Both the position numbers and the translations under genes were made by a program. The notes under the pieces were generated by a model. It did not search any database. It was not told the DNA's origin and was given only the letters and a program-made list of their open reading frames with translations. Positions 50,360-60,355 of a DNA stretch of 64,000 nt are shown here, one piece after another. The DNA is taken from assembly GCA_003284215.1 (NCBI GenBank), contig QBVW01000004.1, forward strand, positions 1 through 64,000, read 5' to 3'. Every line of letters starts with the position of its first letter. Within the stretch, counting starts at the first letter, position 1. This DNA comes from SAR86 cluster bacterium AG-313-D11 (lineage in GTDB: Bacteria; Pseudomonadota; Gammaproteobacteria; Magnimaribacterales; D2472).

Positions 50360-50942
50360 TCTTTCTTTTTAAAATTTGAATGGCTTTCCCTCTATGGCTC
50401 ATCAAAGCTTTATCATCTTCATCCATTTCTCCTAAGGACAGATTACTGTCTTTTGGATAGAACATAGGATCGTATCCAAATCCATTGGTTCCTTGCATTG
50501 TTGTTGTTACTGAGCCTTCTAAAAGTCCGGTTGCAATCAGAGGAAATGGATCTTCAGCAACTTGAACTAGTGCAAGCACGCATACAAAGTATGCCTTCGT
50601 TTGATTTAACTCCAGCTTTTCAAGTTCTTTCTTTAGATGCTGTCTATTTTCTTCATCCGTTGCGCTTGCATGCGCATACCGAGCAGATCGCAATCCTGGC
50701 AAATTATTTAAGGCAGGTACAATCAAGCCTGAATCATCTCCCAGCGAGGCCATGCCAGACACTTTATTTGCTACTCGAGCTTTTTGTAGACTATTTTCTA
50801 TAAATGTCTTGCCCAATTCTTCTTCAGGCGTTATGCCCAAAGAGCTTTGTGAGACCATCTTAAAGTTAGGTAATAGTAGGGCAAATTCTTTTAATTTACC
50901 CAGATTGTTAGTAGCAACAACAATGGTAGTCTGATTAGCCAA
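50337..50942 (-). CDS. rdgB: Non-canonical purine NTP pyrophosphatase RdgB
   Basis: RdgB removes deoxyinosine and xanthosine triphosphates from the nucleotide pool. The signature TIVVATNNLGKLKEF at the N-terminus, SLGDDSGLIVPAL and TNGFGYDPMF follow the ITPase family. I propose a TTG start at 50942, overlapping metW by 8 bases; the longer frame start at 51005 would overlap metW by 71 bases and lacks conserved sequence. Confidence 0.9.
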   Translation of the reverse strand: MANQTTIVVATNNLGKLKEFALLLPNFKMVSQSSLGITPEEELGKTFIENSLQKARVANKVSGMASLGDDSGLIVPALNNLPGLRSARYAHASATDEENRQHLKKELEKLELNQTKAYFVCVLALVQVAEDPFPLIATGLLEGSVTTTMQGTNGFGYDPMFYPKDSNLSLGEMDEDDKALMSHRGKAIQILKRKIENFVAE

Positions 50943-51522
50943 TGAGATAGACTGCTTGAGCAGCAAATAAGTTAGGGAAAGTATTAGCCAGCCAGGAAGA
51001 GCCACCTCGACGATTTAAATAGATCTTCTTTTTAATGGCAAAAGATTCTTCATGACATAACTCTTCAAAATCTGTAATTGTACAAAGATGAAGATTCTTT
51101 GTTTCATACCATTTAGCTGGGAGTTGAGAAGAGGAAGGCATTTTGCCATTTAATATTCCCAACCTGAGTTCCCAGTTTCCAAAGTTAGGCAAAGTAATCA
51201 CACACTCATTTGCAACCTTTAAAATATTTTTCATCGCATCTCGTGGCTTTCTTAAGCACTGAATGGAGCTAGCCATAACGGCAACATCGAAATCCATACC
51301 TTTATAGTGTTGGATGCCAGCATCAATATCTTGTTGAATTACTGATACGCCATTAATAATGCAAGCATTAATTTTTTCTGGATCATTTTCCACTCCATAA
51401 CCCGTAGCAGATTTCTGCTCGGTTAGTATTTTAAGAAGAGCACCATCTCCACAACCAAAATCAATGACCTTGGAGTTACTAGGTATCCAATCTAGAACAA
51501 TTGATTGAAGTTTATTATCCAT
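50935..51522 (-). CDS. metW: Methionine biosynthesis protein MetW
   Basis: This methyltransferase-fold protein of 195 residues is required together with MetX for homoserine acylation in several proteobacteria. The SAM-like motif is KVIDFGCGDGALLKIL, followed by GYGVENDPEKI and the MetW-specific LPNFGNWELRLGIL and GKMPSSSQLPAKWYET. The start overlaps the end of metX by 8 bases. Confidence 0.93.
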   Translation of the reverse strand: MDNKLQSIVLDWIPSNSKVIDFGCGDGALLKILTEQKSATGYGVENDPEKINACIINGVSVIQQDIDAGIQHYKGMDFDVAVMASSIQCLRKPRDAMKNILKVANECVITLPNFGNWELRLGILNGKMPSSSQLPAKWYETKNLHLCTITDFEELCHEESFAIKKKIYLNRRGGSSWLANTFPNLFAAQAVYLIG

Positions 51523-52615
51523 TAGAGTTTAAAAAGTTTTTAAGTACGGCAGCATATTGATCAGAGTAAAAGAGAAAACTGTCATGACCATAAGCACCTT
51601 CAAGCTCCAGGTAAGTGCTATCAATGCCTGCCTTTATTGCAGACATTTGGATATCTAATCCGTACTCTTTTGGAAACAGCCAATCTGAATCAAATGATGC
51701 AATAAGCAATTTGGCTTGAATGCTTTGAAGGCACTTCACCAAATTATTATCAAAATCTTTTGCTGGATCAAAACTATCCATAGCTTTGGTCATAAGGATA
51801 TAGCTGTTCGCATCGAAGGTTTTAGAAAATTGCTCACCTTTATACTGAAGATAATTTTCTACTTCATAGTTTACGTCTGCATCCATTTTATTGTCTGGAT
51901 CTTGCAGTTTTCTTCCAAACCTTTTACTCATATTAGATTCAGATAAATAAGTTATATGACCAAGCATTCTCGCAGCTTTCAACCCATTTTTAGGCGATGC
52001 ACCTTTGACCAAATAATCACCATTATGGAAATTTTCGTCCTTTTTGATTATTTCTCTGGCCACCTCATTTAATGCAATATTTTGCGTGCTAATTTTTGAT
52101 GAGGCAGCAATTATTGCGGCTTTTTTAATTCTCTTAGGATATGAAATTGCCCATTGCAGTGCTTGCATTCCTCCTAAACTTCCACCAGCTACCATTTCCC
52201 AGCAAGAAATTCCAAGATAATCAGCCAGCAATTTTTGAGTTTCAACCCAATCACTGACAGAGACTTCAGGAAAATTTGCACCATAAGGTTGATCTGTTTC
52301 AGCTGCAATAGTAGTCGGTCCAGAAGATCCGTGACAGCCTCCGATGTTATTAAGGGATACAACAAAAAATTTTGTTGTATCAATTGTTTTACCATCTCCA
52401 ATCATTTCATCCCACCAACCAGGTTTTTCTTCTCCTTCTTGAGTACCCGCTGCGTGGTGATTGCCTGAAAATGCGTGGCACACCAAGACAGCATTGGTTT
52501 TATCTGAGTTGAGCTCTCCATAAGTTTCAGTCATTAACTCAAAACCAGAAAGGGTCTGTCCAGACTCCAAGGCTAAAGAGTCTCCAAAAGATATTTTTTT
52601 ACATACTGTTTTCAT
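51515..52615 (-). CDS. metX: Homoserine O-acyltransferase MetX
   Basis: MetX acylates homoserine (acetyl or succinyl), the first committed step of methionine synthesis. The 366-residue alpha/beta hydrolase has the nucleophile Ser in GGSLGGMQAL, LVCHAFSGNHHA, and the Asp/His pair in FDSDWLFP and YGHDSFL. It lies between yggT and metW with overlaps on both sides. There is no separate leader, so no riboswitch is attached here. Confidence 0.93.
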   Translation of the reverse strand: MKTVCKKISFGDSLALESGQTLSGFELMTETYGELNSDKTNAVLVCHAFSGNHHAAGTQEGEEKPGWWDEMIGDGKTIDTTKFFVVSLNNIGGCHGSSGPTTIAAETDQPYGANFPEVSVSDWVETQKLLADYLGISCWEMVAGGSLGGMQALQWAISYPKRIKKAAIIAASSKISTQNIALNEVAREIIKKDENFHNGDYLVKGASPKNGLKAARMLGHITYLSESNMSKRFGRKLQDPDNKMDADVNYEVENYLQYKGEQFSKTFDANSYILMTKAMDSFDPAKDFDNNLVKCLQSIQAKLLIASFDSDWLFPKEYGLDIQMSAIKAGIDSTYLELEGAYGHDSFLFYSDQYAAVLKNFLNSNG

Positions 52616-53127
52616 ACCATGGAGCTAATTATTTTTACCAAGGAGGAATTGATAAGATTTAGAACAAGCAAACCAATGATGGGCGTAAAATCTAAGCCAC
52701 CCATGGGCGGTAGAAATTTTCTAACAGGACTCAAAATACCTGCAGAAATTTCTTCAATAATTTGTAATAAGGGGTGGTTATTTCCAGGAGCTACCCAACT
52801 TAAAACCACTGAACCAATAACACAATAAAATAATATTCTAAACCCAGAATTCACGACATCTATCACGGAGATATAAAATAGGGTTAAGGTTTCATAGCCA
52901 GAGGAATAGGCAAGATAAAAAGAAGCAAACTTCAGCATCAGAGCAACAGCAATTGCAGCAAATAGAGCAGGCAAGAAGAAGAATAGGCTTTTTGAAATTG
53001 GTTCTAAATAGGTCGCAAATATTTTAACTATTGGATTGAAATAGTTAACTCTAAAAAGTCGAAACAAGGAAAGGATCACAAATGCATAGCTTGCAAAACC
53101 TAAAATTACTGCTATTACGCTAATCAT
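52612..53127 (-). CDS. yggT: YggT-family membrane protein
   Basis: The 171-residue membrane protein contains two YGGT-type repeats: an N-terminal one (about 10-60, LFRLFRVNYFNPIVK) and a C-terminal one (about 93-160, CVIGSVVLSWVAP then LSPVRKFLPPMGGLDFTPII). Family members are linked to osmotic or ion stress and to thylakoid proteins; the exact role is not known. It overlaps metX by 4 bases and is 20 bases after proC. Confidence 0.9.
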   Translation of the reverse strand: MISVIAVILGFASYAFVILSLFRLFRVNYFNPIVKIFATYLEPISKSLFFFLPALFAAIAVALMLKFASFYLAYSSGYETLTLFYISVIDVVNSGFRILFYCVIGSVVLSWVAPGNNHPLLQIIEEISAGILSPVRKFLPPMGGLDFTPIIGLLVLNLINSSLVKIISSMV

Positions 53128-53147
53128 ATTACCTATAGTATTTTTTG

Positions 53148-53933
53148 TTATTGCTCATTACTAATCTCAATAGATCTATCTTCCGCAGCTTGAAAGGCAT
53201 CTTGCAAGATCTTATCAAGATTATTCTTTTCAAGAGATTCCAAGCCAGCCTGAGTGGTCCCTCCAGGAGATTTTATCTTATTTATTAAGCTTTCAAAATT
53301 CTGCTCTTGCGAAAATGAGTCACTTAAGCTGCTGATAAAGTCTTGAAACATTGATTTAGCAGCTGCCTCATTAGTGATGGCTATTTTTTCTAACTCTTGA
53401 AGATAGATATTAAGCACTTTAAAAAGGAAAGCTTGACCACTTCCAATGATGCTGGTGAATCTATGCATCTCATCTTCATTTTGAAGCGCTAAAACATGTC
53501 CTACTTTTGAAAATAAGTTGTTCGCAGTTTTGAATGCAGATGAGTTCTGATCTTCCGCATAGAGAGCCGTTACACCTTTTCTAAAAGCACATGCCGTATT
53601 TGGCATTGCACGAACTATGGCATTAGGCCGTGAATACTTTTCTATGCCAATGCCTGCAACTAAACTTAATGTATTTGCTTTTGGAGCCAGTTTAGAGATA
53701 CTTTGTTCGGCGCTCAAAGCATCTTTAGGCTTTACTGCCAACATAATCAAATCAAAGTCCATCGAAGCCAAGCTCTCTAATTCAATTATTTTTAAATTCT
53801 GCATTTTTAGTGATTCAACTCTTTGCTCATTTCTTTCAATGCACGCAATATCAGAAGACAAAATGCCGCTTTGCAATAGTCCATTAATGATTGCTTGAGC
53901 TATATTGCCACAGCCAAGAAAACAAATCTTCAT
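53148..53933 (-). CDS. proC: Pyrroline-5-carboxylate reductase
   Basis: This enzyme makes proline from pyrroline-5-carboxylate using NAD(P)H. The 261-residue protein has the dinucleotide fold CFLGCGNIAQAIINGLL, the AVRAMPNTACAFRKGVTALY-like segment (AIVRAMPNT) and the family C-terminal signature IKSPGGTTQAGLE. It overlaps yggS by 4 bases. Confidence 0.93.
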   Translation of the reverse strand: MKICFLGCGNIAQAIINGLLQSGILSSDIACIERNEQRVESLKMQNLKIIELESLASMDFDLIMLAVKPKDALSAEQSISKLAPKANTLSLVAGIGIEKYSRPNAIVRAMPNTACAFRKGVTALYAEDQNSSAFKTANNLFSKVGHVLALQNEDEMHRFTSIIGSGQAFLFKVLNIYLQELEKIAITNEAAAKSMFQDFISSLSDSFSQEQNFESLINKIKSPGGTTQAGLESLEKNNLDKILQDAFQAAEDRSIEISNEQ

Positions 53934-54616
53934 GATCTCTTGCCCAACAAACTTTCACCAATCCTTAGAATTGTTGAGCCTGTTAAAATAGATTCCTCAA
54001 AGTCACTTGATGTTCCTAGAGATAAGTGAGTACAACTTGGCAGTTCGGATAATAGTGATTTATGTAGGCCCTTTATTTTGTTCATAGTATCTATTTTAGC
54101 TTTTTTCGAAGCATTAATGTTTGGCATAAACATTAAGCCTTCTAAAATTAGGTTTGGATAATGGGCAATCAGTTGATTGGTAAAATCAACTACATCTTCT
54201 GGAAGAATTCCCGATTTAGATTCCTCTTTATCAATATTAACCTGCACTAGCGCATGAATTTTTTTGCCTTCAGACTCTAATGCATCGTTTAGCTTCCTAG
54301 CAATCTTTTCCCTGTCTATGGAGTGCACCCAATTTGCATGTTTAGCAATTAAGCTCACCTTATTGGACTGTATGGGACCTATAAAATGCCAAATAATGTC
54401 CCTGGGGCATGCTGAGAATTTTTCAGCCAACTCTTGTGCATAATTTTCCCCAAAATTATTTATCCCAAGCGCGTATGCCTCATTAATTACATCAATAGAC
54501 TGTAACTTAGATACAGCCACCAGTTTTATCTCCTCATCAGGTCTCTGAGCTAGATGGCAAGCTGCTTCGATCTTGCTAGAAATTTCTAAGAGTCTACCTG
54601 CTATTCCTTTATGCAT
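53930..54616 (-). CDS. yggS: PLP homeostasis protein YggS
   Basis: This small alanine-racemase-fold protein of 228 residues binds PLP and keeps vitamin B6 and amino acid pools balanced. The lysine is in KLVAVSKLQS, with FGENYAQEL, WHFIGPIQSNK and the C-terminal LSLGTSSDFEESI fitting the family. It is translationally coupled with proC and with the SPOR gene (16-base overlap). Confidence 0.92.
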   Translation of the reverse strand: MHKGIAGRLLEISSKIEAACHLAQRPDEEIKLVAVSKLQSIDVINEAYALGINNFGENYAQELAEKFSACPRDIIWHFIGPIQSNKVSLIAKHANWVHSIDREKIARKLNDALESEGKKIHALVQVNIDKEESKSGILPEDVVDFTNQLIAHYPNLILEGLMFMPNINASKKAKIDTMNKIKGLHKSLLSELPSCTHLSLGTSSDFEESILTGSTILRIGESLLGKRS

Positions 54617-55137
54617 TTTTTGTAGATAAGTGGTTCTCTGCCATTTTTCATGAGCAGTTCTCTTGCATTGTTTACTTCAGATTTATTTAAATATGGTCCT
54701 GACATAACCCTAAATAATGGTTTATCAGGTTGCTTGGAGCTAAATGTTTTTTCAACATAGGATTCTAAGCCCAAAGACAGAAGGGAGCTAAGTTGTTCCT
54801 GTGCATATACTCTTTTCCCATACGATTCGATTTGGATTAGGTACTCACAGTCTTCTTCAACAACTATGCCTTCAAGCTCAATCAAGATAGTATCTTTTGC
54901 TAATTCAATAGGATATAAAAATTCCACAGTTGGATTGCTGACATTGCCTCTTATATTTACAACATCAGTTTGCAGTATCATGTTTGATGCAAATAAAAGC
55001 AGGGCGCTCGCAGCACCAATTATAAACAAGTGTTTTATTTTTAGCGGCTGATTGAGCTCTCTTTTTGCGCGTAAAGCAGTTTTTACTCTTCTAGCTTTTA
55101 ACTTATTTATAGGATGTTTTTTTGCAAAATCTTTCAC
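54601..55137 (-). CDS. SPOR-domain membrane protein
   Basis: The 178-residue product has a basic N-terminus, one membrane helix (about 32-50) and a C-terminal domain (about 98-175) that follows the SPOR pattern (CEYLIQIESYGKRVYAQEQ, then LFRVMSGPYLNKSEVNNARE). SPOR domains bind denuded peptidoglycan at division sites. It lies between argS and yggS, a place where SPOR proteins often sit in gammaproteobacteria. Confidence 0.82.
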   Translation of the reverse strand: MKDFAKKHPINKLKARRVKTALRAKRELNQPLKIKHLFIIGAASALLLFASNMILQTDVVNIRGNVSNPTVEFLYPIELAKDTILIELEGIVVEEDCEYLIQIESYGKRVYAQEQLSSLLSLGLESYVEKTFSSKQPDKPLFRVMSGPYLNKSEVNNARELLMKNGREPLIYKKCIKE

Positions 55138-55142
55138 ATTAA

Positions 55143-56873
55143 TTACATGCTTTCTAAAGGCTCAATTCCCAACAATTCCAAAGAAGAAGCAATAACAGAT
55201 TTAACAACGATTAAAGTTCTCATAATATTATTCTTTTCTGGTTCTTCTGAGTTAAGAATGTTTACACTGTTATAAAATTGATGAAAGCTTTGTGAGATGT
55301 CCCTTAGATAGTAAACAATTAAGTGTGGCTGAAGATTCTCCCCGGAACTTTTGATAACAAATTGAGCATTTAAAGCTATTTGCAAAAGCTCATCACAGCT
55401 ATCAAAATCTGCATCATTAAATTTGTTTGGCAAAGCCGTGCCTTGCTCAAGATATCTTGTTTCTACAGAACATATTCTGGCATGCGCATATTGAACATAA
55501 TAATAAAGATTATCTTTAGAATTCGATCTAGCAATTTCAAGGTCAAAATCCAGATGTTGGTCTGCTTGTTTGGACAAATAGTAGAATCTTGATGCATCCG
55601 GCCCAATGTCATCAATTAATTTTTTGAGTGTATAAAAATTTCCACTACGAGTAGACATTTTAACTCTTGAACCATTTTCAAAAAGGTTAGCAAATTGAAC
55701 AAGCTGAACTTGCATTTGTTTTTTTGAATAACCCATGGCTTCAATGGTTGCTTCAATTCTTTTGATATAACCATGATGATCTGAGCCCCAAACATTTATT
55801 ATGGTATCGAATCCCCTGTCTAATTTATTTTTGTGATAAGCCAAATCAGCTGATAAATATGTACCTCTCCCATCTTCTCGAATAATTACACGATCTTTAT
55901 CATCACCAAATTTGGTAGACTCTAGCCAAATAGCCCCATTCTTTTCATATGCATGGTCTTTTTTAACCTGGTCGAGTGCTTGAGAAATTTCTGATGCATT
56001 ATCTGCAAGTTCTCCCAGTGAAGATTCAAAAAACCAATTATCAAAGATAACTTTGAATTCAGTTAAATCCTCTTTAATAGATTTGATAACATGGTTGAGA
56101 CCAAAATCCCTGATTGAAAACCAATTACTAGGATGATTTATTTTTATTCGTTCAATCAAAACATCTATTTTTTCTTCATCATCTTCTGGAAGATTTTCTA
56201 TCAGTATCTTTTCTTCTAATTTGGTGATGGTCTGATTGGTTTCTGCCTCTCTAGCAATATCTATTATGTAAGATCCTTTGTATGCTGAGTTCGGAAAAGT
56301 ACTGTCATCAAAGCATTCAAATTTTCTTAAAAAGATGCTGCATGCCAAAATATCGATTTGCCTACCAGCATCATTCACATAGTATTCCCTTGAGACTTCA
56401 TGACCTAGTCGCTGTAAGATTCGTCCAATAGCATCGCCGTAGGCTGCACCTCGACCATGGCCAACATGTAATGGACCAGTTGGATTTGCTGATACAAACT
56501 CTATCTGTATTTTTTCACTGGATGCATAAGCAGAATCGATAAAAGAATTTGGATTTTTATGAGCATCATCTAGCTGCTTTAAAAAGGCTTCACGAGTTAA
56601 AAAAATATTTACAAAACCAGGTCCTGCTAATTCTACCTTTTCAATCTCAGGATGACTGTCTAGCTTGGGTATAAGCGCTGAAGCTAAATCTTGGGGATTC
56701 TTTTTTGCAAGATTGGATGCAATCAAGCATAGGTTGGTTGTCCAATGTCCCTTTTGCAAAGAATCTGCAAGGGTAAGCTTATGTTTAGTTACTAATGTCT
56801 TCTTTTGATGCGAGTCAAGAGATAGTTCATTATCAACAAAATCATTTAACGAAGATAAAATTTGATTATACAA
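55143..56873 (-). CDS. argS: Arginyl-tRNA synthetase
   Basis: This class I synthetase of 576 residues charges tRNA-Arg. The HIGH-type motif is PTGPLHVGHGRGA (HVGH), and the KMSK-type motif is in RVKMSTRSGNFY. The Arg_tRNA_synt_N domain is at the start, and a C-terminal DALR anticodon domain (about 455-576) with YAHARICS at its entry is present. It is 3 bases after efp and 5 bases before the SPOR gene. Confidence 0.95.
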   Translation of the reverse strand: MYNQILSSLNDFVDNELSLDSHQKKTLVTKHKLTLADSLQKGHWTTNLCLIASNLAKKNPQDLASALIPKLDSHPEIEKVELAGPGFVNIFLTREAFLKQLDDAHKNPNSFIDSAYASSEKIQIEFVSANPTGPLHVGHGRGAAYGDAIGRILQRLGHEVSREYYVNDAGRQIDILACSIFLRKFECFDDSTFPNSAYKGSYIIDIAREAETNQTITKLEEKILIENLPEDDEEKIDVLIERIKINHPSNWFSIRDFGLNHVIKSIKEDLTEFKVIFDNWFFESSLGELADNASEISQALDQVKKDHAYEKNGAIWLESTKFGDDKDRVIIREDGRGTYLSADLAYHKNKLDRGFDTIINVWGSDHHGYIKRIEATIEAMGYSKKQMQVQLVQFANLFENGSRVKMSTRSGNFYTLKKLIDDIGPDASRFYYLSKQADQHLDFDLEIARSNSKDNLYYYVQYAHARICSVETRYLEQGTALPNKFNDADFDSCDELLQIALNAQFVIKSSGENLQPHLIVYYLRDISQSFHQFYNSVNILNSEEPEKNNIMRTLIVVKSVIASSLELLGIEPLESM

Positions 56874-56876
56874 AGT

Positions 56877-57437
56877 CTATACGCGCCCCGAATACTCACC
56901 AGATCTTGTGTCCACTTTAATTTTTTCACCCTCTTCAACAAATAAGGGAACTTGGATGGTGACCCCAGTTTCTAATTCAGCGGGCTTAGTTGCACCAGAT
57001 ACAGTATCTCCTTTTATACCAGGGTCTGATTTTGCAATATTCAACTCAACGAATGGTGGGGCTTCAACTGAAATTGGTTCATCATTCCAAATGACAACCT
57101 CACAATTCTCTTGTCCAATAATCCATTTTTTTGCGTCACCCACAACCTCTCGATTAATACCAATTTGTTCATACGTTGAAGAATTCATAAAATGCCATTG
57201 ATCACCATCTGAATAAAGATAGCTCATCTCAACAGTCATTACGTCGGCTTCTTCAACGGATTCGCCTGATTTATATGTTTTATCTACCACTTTGCCAGTA
57301 ATTAAGTTTCTAAACTTTACTCTCATAACTGCCTGGCCTTTACCTGGTTTATGAAATTCATGCTCTAGAATCGAACAGGGTTGATCATTGATGATAATTT
57401 TTAGACCGTTTCTAAATTGGCTTGTTGATATTTTCAT
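56877..57437 (-). CDS. efp: Elongation factor P
   Basis: EF-P relieves ribosome stalling at polyproline. The 186-residue protein has the three OB-like domains, with the modification loop HKPGKGQA that includes the lysine beta-lysylated by EpmA, and the C-terminal DTRSGEYSGRV. The family C-terminal segment VNVGD..IKVDTRTG appears as EGEKIKVDTRSGEY. It is the first gene of the ten-gene minus-strand run. Confidence 0.95.
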   Translation of the reverse strand: MKISTSQFRNGLKIIINDQPCSILEHEFHKPGKGQAVMRVKFRNLITGKVVDKTYKSGESVEEADVMTVEMSYLYSDGDQWHFMNSSTYEQIGINREVVGDAKKWIIGQENCEVVIWNDEPISVEAPPFVELNIAKSDPGIKGDTVSGATKPAELETGVTIQVPLFVEEGEKIKVDTRSGEYSGRV

Positions 57438-57480
57438 AGTGTGATTAACTCTCTTATTGTATTTAAAAGGGGTCTTTACA

Positions 57481-59310
57481 ATGTCTAAATTTTTATTATC
57501 TACTATTTTTCTCTCTATCTTAGTGCTTTCCTCATGCTCAAGCGAGCATTCGAATGCCCTAACTGAGTCCGATGCAGAGGCATTTCTACAAAGAGTTGAA
57601 CTTGAAGATAAAACCCTTGGACCTATTGTAAGCTCAGCCTATTGGATAGGAGCTAATTTTATCACTTATGATTCCCAGAAAATAGTTGCAGACTATGGCA
57701 AAAGATATCAATTGCTTGCATTAGAACGTGCCAGACAGGCCTCTGCTTTTGACGAAGTAATCGTTTCTAAAGAAAATCGCAGAAAACTCAATCTTATTAA
57801 GAGCTCATTTGTAATGCCGTCGCCATTGAATGATGAGTTAGCTGGTGAAATTTCTTTGATAAGTGCTGAATTAGACGCTATGTACGGCACTGGAGAACAT
57901 TGTTTTGCTGATGATGATTGTTACGACTTAGAGGCATTTGAGTCCATTATTGATAATTCCAGAGATCCCAATGAGCTTTTAAAGGCGTGGGAGGGCTGGA
58001 GAAATATTGGCAAGCCGATGAAAGATATGTACTTAAGAATGGTAGAAATCGGTAATCAAGGCGCTAATGATTTAGGTTATGAAGGCTTAACTGATCTATG
58101 GTTTAGTCAGTATGACATGCCCGCAGATGAGTTTTTAGATGAAACCGATAGAGTCTGGGATGAGCTTAAGCCTTTATATGATGCCTTGCATTGTCACGTT
58201 CGTGATGAGCTCTCAAATCATTATGGCGAAGAAGTAGTAGCTAAAACCGGCTATTTACCAGCCCATATTCTAGGAAATATGTGGGGGCAATCTTGGTCAA
58301 ACATTTATGATCTTGTTTATACACCCGAAATAAGCTCAACCGCCTCAAAAATAAACTTGACAAACATACTTATAGAAAAAGACATCGATGAAATAGAAAT
58401 GGTAAAGATTGCTGAGAACTTTTTTATCTCGCTTGGGTTTGAGCCTTTGTCTGATACCTTTTGGGAAAGGTCATTATTTATTAAACCCCAAGATCGAAAT
58501 GTTGTCTGTCATGCGTCTGCATGGGATCTTAATTCAGACATAAATGATTTACGTATCAAAATGTGTATAGAAAGAAATGCAGAAGACTTTTCAGTAATCC
58601 ATCATGAGTTAGGCCATATTTTCTATTATCAAGCCTATAGTGATCTGCCAGATATTTTTCAGAGTGGAGCAAACGATGGTTTTCATGAGGCTGTAGGAGA
58701 CCTATTAACATTATCAATTACACCAGACTATCTGCAAAAAATTGATATGGTATCTAAGGAAGAAGCTAAGCAAGCAAATGCAGATCCAATTTCTTTGTTG
58801 ATGCAGCAAGCGCTTGATGGCGTAGTCTCTGTACCCTGGACTTTGATGTTAGATAAATGGAGGGCAAAAGTTTTTACGGGTGAGACCAGCCCAGAGGAAC
58901 TAAATAATTCCTGGTGGGAATTAAGAGAATTTTATCAGGGCATTGGTGCGCCTCGCGATCGAGATGTTGATGCATTTGATCCGGGAGCGAAATACCACAT
59001 TCCCGGCAACACTCCTTACACCAGATATTACCTAGCAAAAATTCTTCAATATCAATTTCATGAATCTCTTTGTAATCAAATGGGATTCGAGGGACCTCTT
59101 CACGAATGTTCAATTTATGATAATGAGCTTGCTGGGGAGAAATTACGGGCCATGCTTGCTCTAGGTCAGAGCAGAGAATGGCAAACTGCTTTAGAAGCAA
59201 TGACTGGGACTAGAGAGTTAAGCGGAAGATCAATGCTAAACTATTATCAACCACTTAAAGATTGGCTTGATGTTCAAAATGCCGAACGCACATGTGGATG
59301 GGAGGGATAA
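57481..59310 (+). CDS. M2-family peptidyl-dipeptidase (ACE-like) lipoprotein
   Basis: The 609-residue exported enzyme removes C-terminal dipeptides. The lipobox is LSSC (about Cys19). The zinc site is HHELGHIFYY (HEXXH) with the third ligand Glu in GFHEAVGD about 24 residues later. Other ACE-like features are W-rich WDLNSDIND and LARDRDVDAF-like segments near the C-terminus. I choose the ATG at 57481, because it begins the lipoprotein signal; an in-frame ATG at 57457 adds eight residues. It overlaps the next gene. Confidence 0.9.
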   Translation: MSKFLLSTIFLSILVLSSCSSEHSNALTESDAEAFLQRVELEDKTLGPIVSSAYWIGANFITYDSQKIVADYGKRYQLLALERARQASAFDEVIVSKENRRKLNLIKSSFVMPSPLNDELAGEISLISAELDAMYGTGEHCFADDDCYDLEAFESIIDNSRDPNELLKAWEGWRNIGKPMKDMYLRMVEIGNQGANDLGYEGLTDLWFSQYDMPADEFLDETDRVWDELKPLYDALHCHVRDELSNHYGEEVVAKTGYLPAHILGNMWGQSWSNIYDLVYTPEISSTASKINLTNILIEKDIDEIEMVKIAENFFISLGFEPLSDTFWERSLFIKPQDRNVVCHASAWDLNSDINDLRIKMCIERNAEDFSVIHHELGHIFYYQAYSDLPDIFQSGANDGFHEAVGDLLTLSITPDYLQKIDMVSKEEAKQANADPISLLMQQALDGVVSVPWTLMLDKWRAKVFTGETSPEELNNSWWELREFYQGIGAPRDRDVDAFDPGAKYHIPGNTPYTRYYLAKILQYQFHESLCNQMGFEGPLHECSIYDNELAGEKLRAMLALGQSREWQTALEAMTGTRELSGRSMLNYYQPLKDWLDVQNAERTCGWEG

Positions 59311-60182
59311 TGAAACACTTAACTAATTTAACCATTGCTGCTGGAGTCTTTATTTTTACAAAGCTCTATGCTGATGCAATTTCTTTTAATAGCATTGATA
59401 TCTCAGGAGTGAATTTGGTTGGGCATCTCCTGGTTATGATTTTTGTTATTCAGTGGATTGCATATATTCCAGCCTTTATATTTAAGACTGAAAAATTTTA
59501 CGATTTAACGGGTAGCCTTACATATATATCTGCTATTTTGCTTGCTTTGTATTCAACTAACACTTCTCAAAGTTTTGATCTTGGCGGCCTAATCATAGGT
59601 TTAGCAATTATTGTTTGGGCAATAAGGCTTGGCTCATTCTTATTTATGAGAATTCATAAAGATAAAAAAGATGGAAGATTTGATTCTATAAAAACTTCTT
59701 TTTCTCAGTTTTTTATGACATGGACCTTGCAGGGCATGTGGGTATTTATATGCTCATCAGCGGCTCTGGTCGCAATTGCCAATCCAACGGGAGTAGTTAT
59801 AAATAGTGTATTTATGCTTGGGCTTGCTTTGTTTATCTTGGGCTTTGTAGTTGAAGTAATAGCTGACAATCAAAAAACTGTATTTAGATCAATTCCAGAG
59901 AATAAAGATTTATTTATAAATGAAGGGCTATGGGCTAGATCCAGACATCCAAACTACTTTGGGGAAATTACACTATGGACGGGTATTACCGTAATGGGCA
60001 TTTCCACATTTGAGGGAATGAACTACCTAGCAATTTTCTCTCCCATCTTTTCCTATTTACTTCTGGTATATGTGAGCGGGGTGCGAATGTTGGAATACAG
60101 GGGCCATAAGAAATGGGGTCATCTTGAGGAATATCAAAATTATAAAAAGAATACTCCAAAATTAATTCCAAAACTCTACTAG
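59310..60182 (+). CDS. DUF1295 membrane protein (steroid 5-alpha-reductase-like)
   Basis: The 290-residue membrane protein belongs to the DUF1295 family, related to steroid 5-alpha-reductases and to ICMT. The signature near the C-terminus is NEGLWARSRHPNYFGEITLWTG, with DNQKTVFRS before it, which contains the expected R-H-P-N-Y-x-G-E. The start ATG at 59310 overlaps the last base of the ACE-like gene; a longer frame start at 59292 is less likely. Confidence 0.88.
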   Translation: MKHLTNLTIAAGVFIFTKLYADAISFNSIDISGVNLVGHLLVMIFVIQWIAYIPAFIFKTEKFYDLTGSLTYISAILLALYSTNTSQSFDLGGLIIGLAIIVWAIRLGSFLFMRIHKDKKDGRFDSIKTSFSQFFMTWTLQGMWVFICSSAALVAIANPTGVVINSVFMLGLALFILGFVVEVIADNQKTVFRSIPENKDLFINEGLWARSRHPNYFGEITLWTGITVMGISTFEGMNYLAIFSPIFSYLLLVYVSGVRMLEYRGHKKWGHLEEYQNYKKNTPKLIPKLY

Positions 60183-60355
60183 CAAGTCTTTCTAAGATAT
60201 TATTAGCTAAATATATGATTACTTTCTGAACATATTTTGTTGAGCGTTTTCTAGCATCATTTCATTAAAATTAGGTACAATCACAAGGTTATAAATGTTT
60301 GAATATTTTCACTACGCTGTTAGACTAGTGAACCATTTTTCCTAGGGAGAAAAAA

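Noticed and set aside
50943..51005. Longer N-terminus for RdgB
   Set aside because: It overlaps metW by 71 bases, and the family begins at the TTG-started segment.
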